Positions 42,165 to 50,052 of a stretch of 58,219 nucleotides of DNA are shown here, piece by piece. The stretch comes from an uncultured Eubacteriales bacterium. Its GTDB lineage: Bacteria > Bacillota > Clostridia > Oscillospirales > CAG-272. Numbering within the stretch: the first letter of the stretch is position 1; each line of letters starts with the position of its first letter. A program made the position numbers and the translations under genes. The stretch covers positions 1-58,219 of the forward strand of contig CAJUIQ010000009.1 of the NCBI GenBank assembly GCA_910586545.1. Direction: 5' to 3'. The notes beneath the pieces were generated by a model, which was not told where the DNA came from, made no database searches, and was given only the letters and a program-made list of their open reading frames with translations.

Positions 42165-43016
42165 TCACCCCCGCGCTCTTCGGAGCCACCCCAAAAAGGT
42201 ACACATGCAAAATGCCCCAATATCTACGCAAACAATAGTAGCGCCCATAGGCGACGCCCACAAAATAGAAATCAAAATGCCCAGCAAGGCGCAGCCGATG
42301 GAGATCCCCCCGCTGCACAGCACAACCGCGCGAAAGCTTCCGAACAACCGCATGGCAGATAAAGCAGGGAATACAATCAGTGCGGATATTAGAAGAGAGC
42401 CTACCAACCGCATGGCAAGAACAATAATCACAGCAGTAACCACTGCAAGGACCAGTTTGTATACATTGGAACGAATACCTGTAGCATGGGCGAACGTCTC
42501 ATCAAAGGTTACCGCAAAAATTTTATGATAAAACAGGAGATAAACGGCTATCACCGCTGCAGACATGGCCACGCATATCCACACATCTGCCCGTGTTAAT
42601 GTTAAAATAGATGTAGAACCAAACAATGTGGTACATACGTCACCGGCCAGATTGGATGAAGAACCGAACACGTGCATAAGCAAATATCCAACGCCAAGCG
42701 CGCCCACTGAAAGCATTGCAATGGCTGCATCCCCTTTGATCCTTGTACCCTGTCTGGCGCAAAGAAGAAATATTGCTACTAGAATTGTGACAGGCAAGAC
42801 CAGAAGCATATTATTAGAAAGCTGCAGCACCGACGCAGTCGCTACCGCGCCAAAGGCCACATGGGAAAGCCCATCTCCAATAAAAGAATACCGCTTAAGC
42901 ACCAGCGTCACACCCAGTAGTGAAGCACACAAAGCAATGAGCACACCGGCAATTAGAGCATATCGCAAAGTTGGATAAGAAAAATAAAAAGAGAGTCTGT
43001 CAAATAGAGCTGCCAT
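42165..43016 (-). CDS. znuB: Zinc ABC transporter permease
   Basis: Permease of the metal-uptake ABC family (ZnuB/AdcB), 283 residues from ATG 43016 (GGAGGAG before it), overlapping znuC by 17 bases. Eight or nine helices are visible, e.g. ALIAGVLIALCASLLGVTLV. Family sites include RYSFIGDGLSHVAFGAVATA, where GDGLSHVAF is the conserved metal-permease signature, and DETFAHATGIRSNVYK. Last gene of the Zur-controlled operon. Zn2+ is inferred from the adjacent Zur-type regulator and box; Mn2+ is the alternative. Confidence 0.9.
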   Translation of the reverse strand: MAALFDRLSFYFSYPTLRYALIAGVLIALCASLLGVTLVLKRYSFIGDGLSHVAFGAVATASVLQLSNNMLLVLPVTILVAIFLLCARQGTRIKGDAAIAMLSVGALGVGYLLMHVFGSSSNLAGDVCTTLFGSTSILTLTRADVWICVAMSAAVIAVYLLFYHKIFAVTFDETFAHATGIRSNVYKLVLAVVTAVIIVLAMRLVGSLLISALIVFPALSAMRLFGSFRAVVLCSGGISIGCALLGILISILWASPMGATIVCVDIGAFCMCTFLGWLRRARG

Positions 43017-43698
43017 CTGTGCTCCTCCACAGCAAATATTCTGCCGCAGGCCCATAAAAAGCCTGCCCATGTGCACCAATATGTAAGACACTGTCGGCAT
43101 ACTGCAGCGCCGCCTCTATATCATGCGTAACCATAAGCACTGAGATGCCGTCTTCCCTGTTCAGATTTTCAATAATATGGTACATCTCCTCCGCCGCTGC
43201 AGGATCCAATCCCGCCACCGGTTCATCTAAAAGCAAAAGCTTGCGGGTAGCGCACAGCGCTCTGGCCAAAAGTACCCGCTGCTGCTGTCCTCCAGACAGC
43301 TCCCGGTATCGGTTTCGCGCAAGATGACCGATTCCTAATCGTTCCATATTAGCAGCCGCCAACGCCTTCTCATCCCGATTATAAAACGGCCGCAGACCAC
43401 AGCGATTCAAGCATCCGGATAAAACAATCTCACCTACAGCTGCCGGAAAATCCCGCTGTGCCTCCATTTGCTGCGGCAGATAGCCAATTTCCTTTTGGCG
43501 CAGGCCCTCCCCCAGTTGAATGTTGCCCGCCAGCGGAGGAATTAGACGCAAAATCGTTTTGACGAGCGTACTTTTTCCGGAACCATTTTCTCCAACAATA
43601 CAAAGATACTCCCCTGACCGCACTGTAAAATTTATATTCTCCGCAATCCGTTTGCCGTCATATCCCAACGACAGGTCGCGGCAGGTAATCTGCGCCAT
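43000..43698 (-). CDS. znuC: Zinc ABC transporter ATP-binding protein
   Basis: ATPase of the metal importer, 232 residues. Walker A GENGSGKSTLVKTILRLIP, Q-loop IGYLPQQMEAQ, signature LSGGQQQRVLLARALC, Walker B LLLLDEPVAGLDPAA and H-loop VTHDIEAALQYAD. It starts with MAQITCRDLSLGYDGKRIAE. It drives the permease encoded next, with the binding protein znuA upstream. All three are on one transcript. Confidence 0.92.
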   Translation of the reverse strand: MAQITCRDLSLGYDGKRIAENINFTVRSGEYLCIVGENGSGKSTLVKTILRLIPPLAGNIQLGEGLRQKEIGYLPQQMEAQRDFPAAVGEIVLSGCLNRCGLRPFYNRDEKALAAANMERLGIGHLARNRYRELSGGQQQRVLLARALCATRKLLLLDEPVAGLDPAAAEEMYHIIENLNREDGISVLMVTHDIEAALQYADSVLHIGAHGQAFYGPAAEYLLWRSTDGSSI

Positions 43699-43746
43699 AA
43701 TTTACTCCATTTCCGCCGCAAGAAGCGGCCATGCCAAATCGATATA

Positions 43747-44652
43747 CTACTGTAGCGCGGTGCGCAGTACATCTAAGTTATTTTCCATAACAGAAAAATA
43801 TGTCACGCCTGTATCCATTCCTTCTTCTGTAACAGACTGCATTGAATCCAGCACCAGAATGCTTTGATTTTTCTCCGTCGTGTTTTCAATAATCGTCTGT
43901 GCAAGCGTCTGATCGGAGGTTTCCGACACCAAAATATATCCAAGCCGCAGCGTATCCAGTCTCTGCGCAAGAGAAATCACCGTGTCAAAGCTTACTTCCG
44001 ATTCAGCCGAACATCCTGTAAACGCAGCATGGTACACGAGCCCATAATCCCGAAACAAATATCCAAAAGGAAACCGGTCCCCAAAAACCAGCGTATCAGT
44101 AGAAGCCCCTTCTACCACCTGATAATACTTTCCATCCAAAGCATCCAGCTTTTCTATGTATGCGTTCAAATTGGCCGCATATTCTTCCGACTGCTCCGGA
44201 CACAGCGCAGCAAGCGCCTGTTCAATATACGTACACAAAATTTCTGCGTTTTGCAAAGACAACCACACATGCTCGTCCGCCTCTGCATCACCGTCCAGCA
44301 CCTGAAACAAATCTATTTCCACACGTGCTTTATTGGGAGCCGCCTCCAAGGCGTCCTTCACCCATCCATCCGACTCGCCGCCCACATAAAGAAACACATC
44401 GCAGTCAGATATCGTTATAATATCTTTCGCAGAAGGCTGGTAACTGTGCAGATCCACTCCATTTTTCACAAGCAGAGACAAATCCACTCCATCCATATTT
44501 CCACCTAAAATTTCCCGTACCCAATCGTAGGCAGGAAATATGGTAGATACAATCTTTATCTCGTCCGTACTTTTTTCGTTTTCATCGCCGCATGCCCCAA
44601 AAGAAAGCAATACTATAAACAGTGCCAGTACGCAAGCAATCATTTTCTTCAT
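43747..44652 (-). CDS. znuA: Zinc-binding lipoprotein of the ABC importer
   Basis: Cluster A-I metal-binding lipoprotein, 301 residues from MKKMIACVLALFIVLLSFGA at 44652, with the lipobox SFGAC. Metal ligands expected are the His in DLHSYQPS and the His in DEHVWLS. The third ligand region reads GDRFPFGYLFRDYGLVYHAA, the variant found in Firmicute members. A long His-rich loop typical of E. coli ZnuA is absent. It follows the Fur-family gene by 23 bases and is transcribed with it. Confidence 0.88.
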   Translation of the reverse strand: MKKMIACVLALFIVLLSFGACGDENEKSTDEIKIVSTIFPAYDWVREILGGNMDGVDLSLLVKNGVDLHSYQPSAKDIITISDCDVFLYVGGESDGWVKDALEAAPNKARVEIDLFQVLDGDAEADEHVWLSLQNAEILCTYIEQALAALCPEQSEEYAANLNAYIEKLDALDGKYYQVVEGASTDTLVFGDRFPFGYLFRDYGLVYHAAFTGCSAESEVSFDTVISLAQRLDTLRLGYILVSETSDQTLAQTIIENTTEKNQSILVLDSMQSVTEEGMDTGVTYFSVMENNLDVLRTALQ

Positions 44653-44675
44653 AAATATCCTCCAAGCGCTGTGCC

Positions 44676-45071
44676 TCATTTGCATTTTCCACATGCGCCG
44701 TATACTATGGTTTTCTTTTTGTTGATATGAAATCCGGCTGCCACTGCAGAAGCAAATGTTTCCATAGCCTCCATCGCCTTTCGATCCATGTGAAATATGC
44801 TGCCGCATATTTCACATTTTAAATGAATGTGCTCTCTGCAGTCTCCGTCCCCAATGTATTGATAGAGAAAGGTTCTGCTGCCGTCTCTGGGAAATCGCTG
44901 GATCATGCCCTCCATCACCATGGCATTGATGTTCCTGTAAATGGAGCTGACGCTGATGTTTCCATCCTCACACAGATGTGCGGCAATCTCCTCCACGGAA
45001 AACTGCCGGTCACTGTTCTCCTGCAAAAAGGAAAGCAGCTGTTTACGCTGCTCCGTATGGTATTTCTTCAT
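44676..45071 (-). CDS. zur: Fur-family regulator, Zur type
   Basis: Metal-dependent repressor of 131 residues, starting MKKYHTEQRKQLLSFLQENS at 45071 behind GGAGCTTACT. The winged helix is SVEEIAAHLCEDGNISVSSI, the regulatory metal site includes HIHLKCEICGSIFHMD, and structural zinc is held by the CEIC and CGKC pairs. It is the first gene of an operon with zinc-uptake genes and sits just behind a palindromic box, so it should repress its own transcript when Zn2+ is sufficient. Assignment as Zur, not Fur or PerR, rests on context. Confidence 0.82.
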   Translation of the reverse strand: MKKYHTEQRKQLLSFLQENSDRQFSVEEIAAHLCEDGNISVSSIYRNINAMVMEGMIQRFPRDGSRTFLYQYIGDGDCREHIHLKCEICGSIFHMDRKAMEAMETFASAVAAGFHINKKKTIVYGACGKCK

Positions 45072-45096
45072 AGTAAGCTCCATTCTAATGGTGCGA

Positions 45097-45154
45097 ATTT
45101 GCAAATCATTCGCAAATATGCATATATAGTATCACAACCTGGAATGTTTGTCAA
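45097..45154 (-). promoter_or_regulatory. Promoter and Zur-type operator
   Basis: On the minus strand TTGACA (45149-45154), 17 bases and TACTAT (45126-45131). Directly downstream is a 10-1-10 dyad (45097-45117) containing the 15-base 7-1-7 core TGCAAATCATTCGCA (45100-45114), with one mismatch between the halves. Fur-family repressors bind this arrangement. Confidence 0.8.
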
Positions 45155-45166
45155 TAACTATATGTC

Positions 45167-45195
45167 TTGACAAGCCAAAGGGTCTATGTTATTCT
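45167..45195 (+). promoter_or_regulatory. Promoter of the truncated acetyltransferase
   Basis: TTGACA (45167-45172), 17 bases and TATTCT (45190-45195), 24 bases before the start codon. It is divergent from the Zur operon. Confidence 0.7.
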
Positions 45196-45218
45196 TCCTA
45201 TAAGCACGGAGGAACAAT

Positions 45219-45527
45219 ATGACCAATCAAGAAATTCTGCAAATTGCTATGGAGCAGTCCGCTATAGATGCCGGCTGCCAGGCGGAAGATTTTCGCCAAA
45301 AAGAAAACAAAGTCATTCTATCGCAAAAGCATGGTAGGGCGAGGAAAAATTTTGGAAAGCTGCCTTTCTTCTGCAGTCTTATTTCCTACGGAAATAATGT
45401 CATAGCCTCTGTAGATGCACGTATTGCCGACGCGGTGGGTTCCGGCCCGCCTGGATTGAAATCACCGCAAGGCCCAAAACAATTATATAAAAACCTGCGA
45501 ATGTATTCGCAGGTTTTTCATATTTAA
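45219..45527 (+). pseudogene. Truncated GNAT-type acetyltransferase
   Basis: Only the N-terminal ~75 residues of a Firmicute GNAT-family protein remain: MTNQEILQIAMEQSAIDAGC followed by DFRQKENKVIL, LPFFCSLISYGNNVIASVDA and IADAV, after which homology ends. The rest (GSGPPGLKSPQGPK and the tail) is junk sequence running into the terminator of mntP. No acetyl-CoA motif is left, so it cannot be an enzyme. It still has a promoter and a ribosome binding site (GGAGG). Confidence 0.6.
45489..45518. terminator. Terminator between truncated gene and mntP
   Basis: AAAAACCTGCGAAT, GT and ATTCGCAGGTTTTT form a 14-bp stem with T runs on both strands, between the convergent genes. Confidence 0.85.
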
Positions 45528-46093
45528 AAATGGATTACACCCAAATGTTCCAGCAAAATTTTAAGTCCCATAACAATCAAAATAACACCTCCGGCAATCT
45601 GAGCGCGGCGCTTGTATTTTACACCAAAAATGTTCCCGATTTTTAACCCGGCAGCAGAAAGGATACAGGTTGTTATTCCAATCAGTATTGCCGCCTCTAC
45701 CATATTTACGTCCGGCAGCAGTGCAAACGTAATTCCCACTGCCAATGCATCAATACTGGTAGCTACAGCTAGAACCACCATCGTGCGACACCCAAAAGAA
45801 GCGTCGCGCTTTTCTTCATCCTTTGAACAGCCTTCCCGCAGCATATTCCCACCAATAAAGGCCAGCAACGCAAAAGCGATCCAATGGTCAAAAGCGGTAA
45901 TATATTGTTCAAAGGTCGATCCAAGGAAATATCCTATCGTCGGCATCAGCGCTTGAAATCCGCCAAACCAGGCGCCGATAATCAAATAATGCTTCCAGCA
46001 TAGTTTCTGTGCGGCCAAGCCCTTACAGATAGAAACGGCAAAGGCATCCATAGACAAGCCGACCGCAATGAACAACAGTTCCAGTATTCCCAT
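45524..46093 (-). CDS. mntP: Manganese efflux pump MntP
   Basis: Integral membrane Mn2+ exporter of 189 residues, the family's exact length. Six helices and the two duplicated Asp signatures are present: GLSMDAFAVSICKGLA and VATSIDALAVGITFAL. ATG 46093 follows CGGAGGTAAGGG. The mRNA starts with a yybP-ykoY element, a Mn2+-sensing riboswitch that commonly controls MntP, which supports the assignment. Confidence 0.95.
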   Translation of the reverse strand: MGILELLFIAVGLSMDAFAVSICKGLAAQKLCWKHYLIIGAWFGGFQALMPTIGYFLGSTFEQYITAFDHWIAFALLAFIGGNMLREGCSKDEEKRDASFGCRTMVVLAVATSIDALAVGITFALLPDVNMVEAAILIGITTCILSAAGLKIGNIFGVKYKRRAQIAGGVILIVMGLKILLEHLGVIHF

Positions 46094-46122
46094 CCCTTAC
46101 CTCCGGTTTATACTCCAAAACA

Positions 46123-46240
46123 TAAAAAAGCCCAAGTACAGCCACGCTGTACTTGAGTCTCGTTGTTTAAGACAAGCCAGACGGTAAAAACCGTCAGTCT
46201 GTTGACTTGCCACTCCAAGCAGAGCCATCTACTCCCTCAA
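46123..46240 (-). promoter_or_regulatory. yybP-ykoY Mn2+ riboswitch
   Basis: The minus-strand leader of mntP reads GAGGGAGTAG at the 5' side, then AGTGGCAAGTCAACAGACTG, a hairpin with GACGG/CCGTC, CTGGCTTGTC and CAACGAGACTC, the layout of the yybP-ykoY family. It ends in the stem AAGTACAGC/GCTGTACTT (46134-46154) followed by GGGCTTTTTT, an expression-platform terminator. Mn2+ binding should favour read-through into mntP. Confidence 0.85.
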
Positions 46241-46250
46241 ATATAGAGGT

Positions 46251-46279
46251 AGTATAGCATATATCGACAAAAAAGTCAA
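46251..46279 (-). promoter_or_regulatory. Promoter of mntP
   Basis: On the minus strand TTGACT (46274-46279), 17 bases and TATACT (46251-46256), immediately upstream of the riboswitch. Confidence 0.78.
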
Positions 46280-46282
46280 TGA

Positions 46283-46312
46283 AAAACCGAGAAACGTGTG
46301 CTTCTCGGTTTT
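46283..46312 (-). terminator. Terminator of the MATE exporter gene
   Basis: AAAACCGAGAA, 8-base loop and TTCTCGGTTTT: an 11-bp stem with a T run on the minus strand, about 30 bases after the exporter's stop codon. Its downstream flank merges with the mntP promoter. Confidence 0.8.
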
Positions 46313-46344
46313 CTGCATCTGCAAAATATTTTCTGTGGACGCCT

Positions 46345-47721
46345 TTATTGAAGCTTTTTCATAAATGTAACCGTCAAAGCTACCGTCACAAGAATAGAAA
46401 TAGCATCTGCTATTGGCGCCGCATATAAAATTCCCTCGATACCAAAGAAAATCGGCAGGATGATAATCAGCGGAATAAAGCACACAACATCCCGGATTAA
46501 AGACGCTACAACCGCCTGCGCAGGCTTCCCTGCCGCCTGAAAGAAAATAGAAGTCATTTTTACCACACAGGTAAACGTAACAAGAGACAGGAAAATACGG
46601 AAAGTCTTTTCGGCAAACAACCAGTAGTCGTCGGGATTTGGAATATTCCGCGGCGTGCCGAACATCCCTGCAACCGCATCAGGCGCTATCTCAAACAGTA
46701 AGGTAAATACGGCTCCAATCAAAAGCGTGCAAAATAGGATGGACTTGTATAATTTTTTAACCCGGTCATATTTTTTCGCCCCTATATTGTATCCGATAAT
46801 CGGCTGACATCCAAGAACGATTCCAACAACAATATTGATAACAACCGTAAATACCTTACTCTCAATTCCCATAACGGCAATTGGGATATCCACACCATAC
46901 TGAGAAGCCGCGCCGTATTTTACCAGCATAATATTGCAGATCAGCACTACAGCCACAATGGTTACCTGCGCGATAAACGAAGATATGCCAAGCTTCAACG
47001 CCCCGGAAAAAGCCTTTAAGTCAGGAACAAAACTCCGCCTCTCCAGCCGGAATGTTTTCGTATGAAAGAAATACCAAAGGCCCGCCAGGAAAGCCAAAAG
47101 CTGTCCAATCCCGGTAGCGAGGGCCGCGCCGGTCATTCCCCAGTGAAAGCCAAAAATAAACAGAGGATCCAAAACAATATTGACCGCAGCGCCTATCAGC
47201 ATAGACGCCATAGCCCAGGCCGGACTGCCATCGGCCCGTATTACGGAATTCATCATGTTGGACAGCATATAAACAGGGAAAAAGGCAAGAATCACGCTTA
47301 AATATTCTACGGCCATGCCAATGCTGTTTTCCGACGCGCCGAACAGTGTCAATACCTGTGTCTTCAAGGGATAAAATATAAAGAGCAAAAGAATACTTGC
47401 CGCCAGCGTAAAGGTAATTCCTGTTCCAATGGCCTTGTGGGCTGTTTGGGTATCGTTTCTGCCCTGACAAATGTTGAGATACGCAGCGCATCCGTCTCCG
47501 ATGCACCAGGCAAACGCCTGCGCAATCACAAAAACGGGAAATACCACGCCCGTAGCTGCATTGCCTAAAGTACTCAGTTCACTATTCCCAATAAAAATCT
47601 GGTCTACAATATTATAAAGTGCGCTTACCAAAAGGGATAGCACGCAGGGCAGAGAAAATTTCAGCATTAGTTTGGAAATTTTCTCCGTCCCCAAAAATTG
47701 ACTGGTATCTGTCTGATTCAT
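46345..47721 (-). CDS. MATE-family efflux transporter
   Basis: Multidrug or metabolite antiporter of the MATE family, 458 residues with 12 predicted helices. It has the family's duplicated layout: N-lobe with LMLKFSLPCVLSLLVSALYN, YNIVDQIFIGNSELSTLGNA and GDGCAAYLNICQGRNDTQTA, then the C-lobe with GVDIPIAVMGIESKVFTVVI and GCQPIIGYNIGAKKYDRVKK. It uses an H+ or Na+ gradient. Start ATG 47721 follows GGAGGAGACT. The leader contains a terminator-like stem (see next entries), which suggests conditional read-through. Confidence 0.92.
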   Translation of the reverse strand: MNQTDTSQFLGTEKISKLMLKFSLPCVLSLLVSALYNIVDQIFIGNSELSTLGNAATGVVFPVFVIAQAFAWCIGDGCAAYLNICQGRNDTQTAHKAIGTGITFTLAASILLLFIFYPLKTQVLTLFGASENSIGMAVEYLSVILAFFPVYMLSNMMNSVIRADGSPAWAMASMLIGAAVNIVLDPLFIFGFHWGMTGAALATGIGQLLAFLAGLWYFFHTKTFRLERRSFVPDLKAFSGALKLGISSFIAQVTIVAVVLICNIMLVKYGAASQYGVDIPIAVMGIESKVFTVVINIVVGIVLGCQPIIGYNIGAKKYDRVKKLYKSILFCTLLIGAVFTLLFEIAPDAVAGMFGTPRNIPNPDDYWLFAEKTFRIFLSLVTFTCVVKMTSIFFQAAGKPAQAVVASLIRDVVCFIPLIIILPIFFGIEGILYAAPIADAISILVTVALTVTFMKKLQ

Positions 47722-47791
47722 AGTCTCCTCCAGGGTTTTATTTTGGAGTCTTTATTCAGAGAAAAGCTGCCTGAAAACTGAGGCTACCGTA

Positions 47792-47836
47792 AAAAAAGAA
47801 CGCAGAATTTGTCAGAAATTTTACGTTCTTTTTTGC
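47792..47836 (-). terminator. Attenuator-like hairpin in the MATE leader
   Basis: On the minus strand, about 15 bases after the expected transcript start, AAAAAAGAACG pairs with CGTTCTTTTTT across a 20-base loop containing a second short pairing. It ends in a long T run, as a terminator should, but lies before the MATE gene. Transcription would stop unless something prevents the stem. What senses the signal is not visible. Confidence 0.6.
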
Positions 47837-47851
47837 CGCTATGTGTTAGTT

Positions 47852-47880
47852 ATTATAAAATAAATTGAAGAAATTGTCAA
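47852..47880 (-). promoter_or_regulatory. Promoter of the MATE gene
   Basis: On the minus strand TTGACA (47875-47880), 17 bases and TATAAT (47852-47857), full consensus; the leader hairpin follows. Confidence 0.85.
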
Positions 47881-47975
47881 GTCAAGTATCTATACTATTT
47901 ATTTTTGTCTAAAGCTGCTCCAGCAAACGAAATTTATTATTTTTTGTCGTTTTCTTTATATTTTTGGCGAATCAG

Positions 47976-48004
47976 TTGACATGTGCAATGTTTACTAATA
48001 AAAT
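47976..48004 (+). promoter_or_regulatory. Promoter of the secreted repeat protein
   Basis: TTGACA (47976-47981), 17 bases and TAAAAT (47999-48004). It leaves a leader of about 125 bases before the start at 48137. Confidence 0.7.
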
Positions 48005-48085
48005 GTATTTAAAAGAAAATAAATGTCTTAATTGCACAAATCTTGCAGAACAATTCCAAATTTTAGAAAGGAGGATGCCATATTC

Positions 48086-48115
48086 ATGGGATTGGCTCTG
48101 CAAGTTATGTATTAA
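48086..48115 (+). CDS. Possible 9-residue leader peptide
   Basis: MGLALQVMY, starting 12 bases after AAGGAGG, ends 21 bases before the repeat-protein start. Whether it is translated is unknown; listed because the binding site is strong and otherwise unexplained. Confidence 0.2.
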   Translation: MGLALQVMY

Positions 48116-48136
48116 TATTAAATAAGGAGAAGCGCT

Positions 48137-48760
48137 ATGTCAACAAAGAAAGTCATTTCGATTTTACTCATTTGCTGTTTTCTTGTGTCCAGTGTCCTTG
48201 TAGTAGGTACTTCCGCCGCGAACGCCGATGCCTCGGCTTGGGGTTTTGATGCAACCGGTACGCTTACGATCAACGCTCCTTCCGCCTTAGTGGATTATGC
48301 AAGTCCGCAAGATGTGCCCTGGAACCTGTTTGCTTCCCTCATAACCACAGTTTCCATTAATCCGGAAATCTCTTATATTGGTGCATACTCTTTGAATAAT
48401 CTGAACGCCACCATCGAGATTGAAAATGGAAATACGGAAATTGCCCCGCACGCTTTTGACAATTCGGGAGAAAAGTTCGTCATTATAAGTGCATTTAATT
48501 CCCCCGTTCATACCTATGCCAAGGAAAATGGCCTTCCCTTTGAAGGCGTTGCCGTAGTATCCGGCGAGTGCGGCGACAATGCGCGCTGGAAAATTTATTC
48601 TGACGGTACCCTGCATATTCTAGGCAGCGGACCGATGACAGACTATTACCGAAATCCTGCGTCTACACCCTGGTACAGCTATACTTCTACAATCACAAAG
48701 GTATTGGTAGACGAAGGGATCACCTTTGTGTCCCCCTATTTGGAGCCGATACCCAGGTAA
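48137..48760 (+). CDS. Secreted repeat protein, N-terminal part (frameshifted)
   Basis: Exported protein: signal peptide KVISILLICCFLVSSVLVVG ending at TSAANADA. The mature part is made of units of about 100 residues with a central CGDNARWKIYSDGTLHILGS pattern and an end of the type YAKENGLPFEGV. This kind of unit occurs in BspA/leucine-rich-like surface proteins of gut Clostridia. The frame ends early at SPYLEPIPR. Adding one C to the five-C run at 48732-48736 restores the frame and leads directly into 48778-49929, so the two are one gene of about 597 residues. RBS is AAGGAG before 48137. Confidence 0.75.
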   Translation: MSTKKVISILLICCFLVSSVLVVGTSAANADASAWGFDATGTLTINAPSALVDYASPQDVPWNLFASLITTVSINPEISYIGAYSLNNLNATIEIENGNTEIAPHAFDNSGEKFVIISAFNSPVHTYAKENGLPFEGVAVVSGECGDNARWKIYSDGTLHILGSGPMTDYYRNPASTPWYSYTSTITKVLVDEGITFVSPYLEPIPR

Positions 48761-48777
48761 GCGCTACTGCTTTTCAG

Positions 48778-49929
48778 ATGGTTCATACAAACTTTACCAT
48801 TTATGGTCATATAGGCTCCTCCGCCGAAGCGGTAGCGCAGACGAGAGGATACCGATTTGTGCCTTTCACTATTGCAGAGGGGACATGTGGTATAAATGTT
48901 ACTTGGACACTGTATACCAACGGATTGCTGCGAATCGATGGAAAAGGCGCGATGGAAGATTATAACAATCCTAAAAATTTAGGATACTATGACTACGGAG
49001 ATCAAATTACCGCGATAGAAATTGGAGAAAATATTTCAAGAGTTTCAAATTGTACATACTTTGCATATAAGAATTGTGTTTCATTTACTGTTTTAAATCC
49101 AGGAGCAATCATGCAAAAAAATGCCGCGGCGCTTCCAAATCAAAATTTAGAGATTCGTAGTTTCTACGGGTCTACCGCAGAAGCATATGCCAGCCAAAAT
49201 AATATTGCCTTTGCTCCTTTATCCATCTTAGCCGGCGGTTCTTGTGGAGAAAATGTGTCCTGGTATCTATATGAAAACGGTTTGCTGAAGGTATTCGGAT
49301 CCGGGACGATGACGTCTGTGCCTTGGAGAAATACCGATTATAGTAAAATGATCACAACAATAGACATCGGTGAAGACATCGCCAATGTTGCGGCCGGTAC
49401 TTGCTACGTATTGGGAGACTGCAAAAAACTTATTATAAGAAATTCTACCGCAGCCATTCATGACTCAGCAATTCGTCGGCCTGCAACAGGATTGACAATC
49501 TATGGGGAATTCGGATCCACCGCTGAAACTTACGCGGATCAAATGGGGGTCGCTTTTGACTCCTTTATGCTGGATACAGGATCCTGTGGAACCGACTTAA
49601 CCTGGACCTTATATACAAACGGGCATCTAAAGCTTACCGGAAAAGGCGCAATGCCTAACTATGGTGGTCATCCAGATCATATTCCATGGTGGAACTACCA
49701 ACAATTTATTACCAGTATGGAAATTGGTTCTGGCGTCACCTATCTCTCTCCGTTTACAGGATTTAACCAAGAAAACTGTACCTCCATAACAATATTAAAC
49801 AAAAATATTACCTTGGCAGAAAACTATCTAGCGGTGGCAAGAGACGACCTTGTCATTTATGGCTACGAAGGTTCCACTGCACAAACCTACGCCGAATCCA
49901 AATCTATCACTTTTGTTCCGTTGGACTGA
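48778..49929 (+). CDS. Secreted repeat protein, C-terminal part (frameshifted)
   Basis: Continuation of the previous gene in another frame; the first ATG in this frame is 48778, but the homologous reading actually starts near 48735 (LFGADTQVSATAFQMVHT). It has three more units, recognised by CGINVTWTLYTNGLLRIDGK, CGENVSWYLYENGLLKVFGS and CGTDLTWTLYTNGHLKLTGK, each closed by an element such as YGSTAEAYASQNNIAFAPL. No LPXTG or other wall anchor is present at the end (ITFVPLD). Function unknown: probably a surface or adhesion-related beta-rich protein. Confidence 0.7.
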   Translation: MVHTNFTIYGHIGSSAEAVAQTRGYRFVPFTIAEGTCGINVTWTLYTNGLLRIDGKGAMEDYNNPKNLGYYDYGDQITAIEIGENISRVSNCTYFAYKNCVSFTVLNPGAIMQKNAAALPNQNLEIRSFYGSTAEAYASQNNIAFAPLSILAGGSCGENVSWYLYENGLLKVFGSGTMTSVPWRNTDYSKMITTIDIGEDIANVAAGTCYVLGDCKKLIIRNSTAAIHDSAIRRPATGLTIYGEFGSTAETYADQMGVAFDSFMLDTGSCGTDLTWTLYTNGHLKLTGKGAMPNYGGHPDHIPWWNYQQFITSMEIGSGVTYLSPFTGFNQENCTSITILNKNITLAENYLAVARDDLVIYGYEGSTAQTYAESKSITFVPLD

Positions 49930-49948
49930 TCCTTTCTACGTAAAACCT

Positions 49949-49979
49949 ATATCGGGAGCAACCGCTCCCGATATTTTTT
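49949..49979 (+). terminator. Terminator of the secreted repeat protein
   Basis: ATATCGGGAGC, 4-base loop, GCTCCCGATAT and seven T, about 20 bases after the stop codon. Confidence 0.88.
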
Positions 49980-49989
49980 TCGTAAGACC

Positions 49990-50018
49990 TTGACAAACAT
50001 TTATTTTGATATTATAAT
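49990..50018 (+). promoter_or_regulatory. Promoter of the SPFH gene
   Basis: TTGACA (49990-49995), 17 bases and TATAAT (50013-50018), full consensus, 35 bases before the start. Confidence 0.88.
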
Positions 50019-50052
50019 GATATCACTTTAATACATAAGGAGCGTGTTCATC

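Larger units (their letters stand above)
47722..48136. other. Divergent intergenic region, MATE gene and repeat-protein gene
   Basis: A 415-base AT-rich gap with two divergent promoters, a leader hairpin on the MATE side and a leader frame on the other side. No long coding frame is present. Confidence 0.7.
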
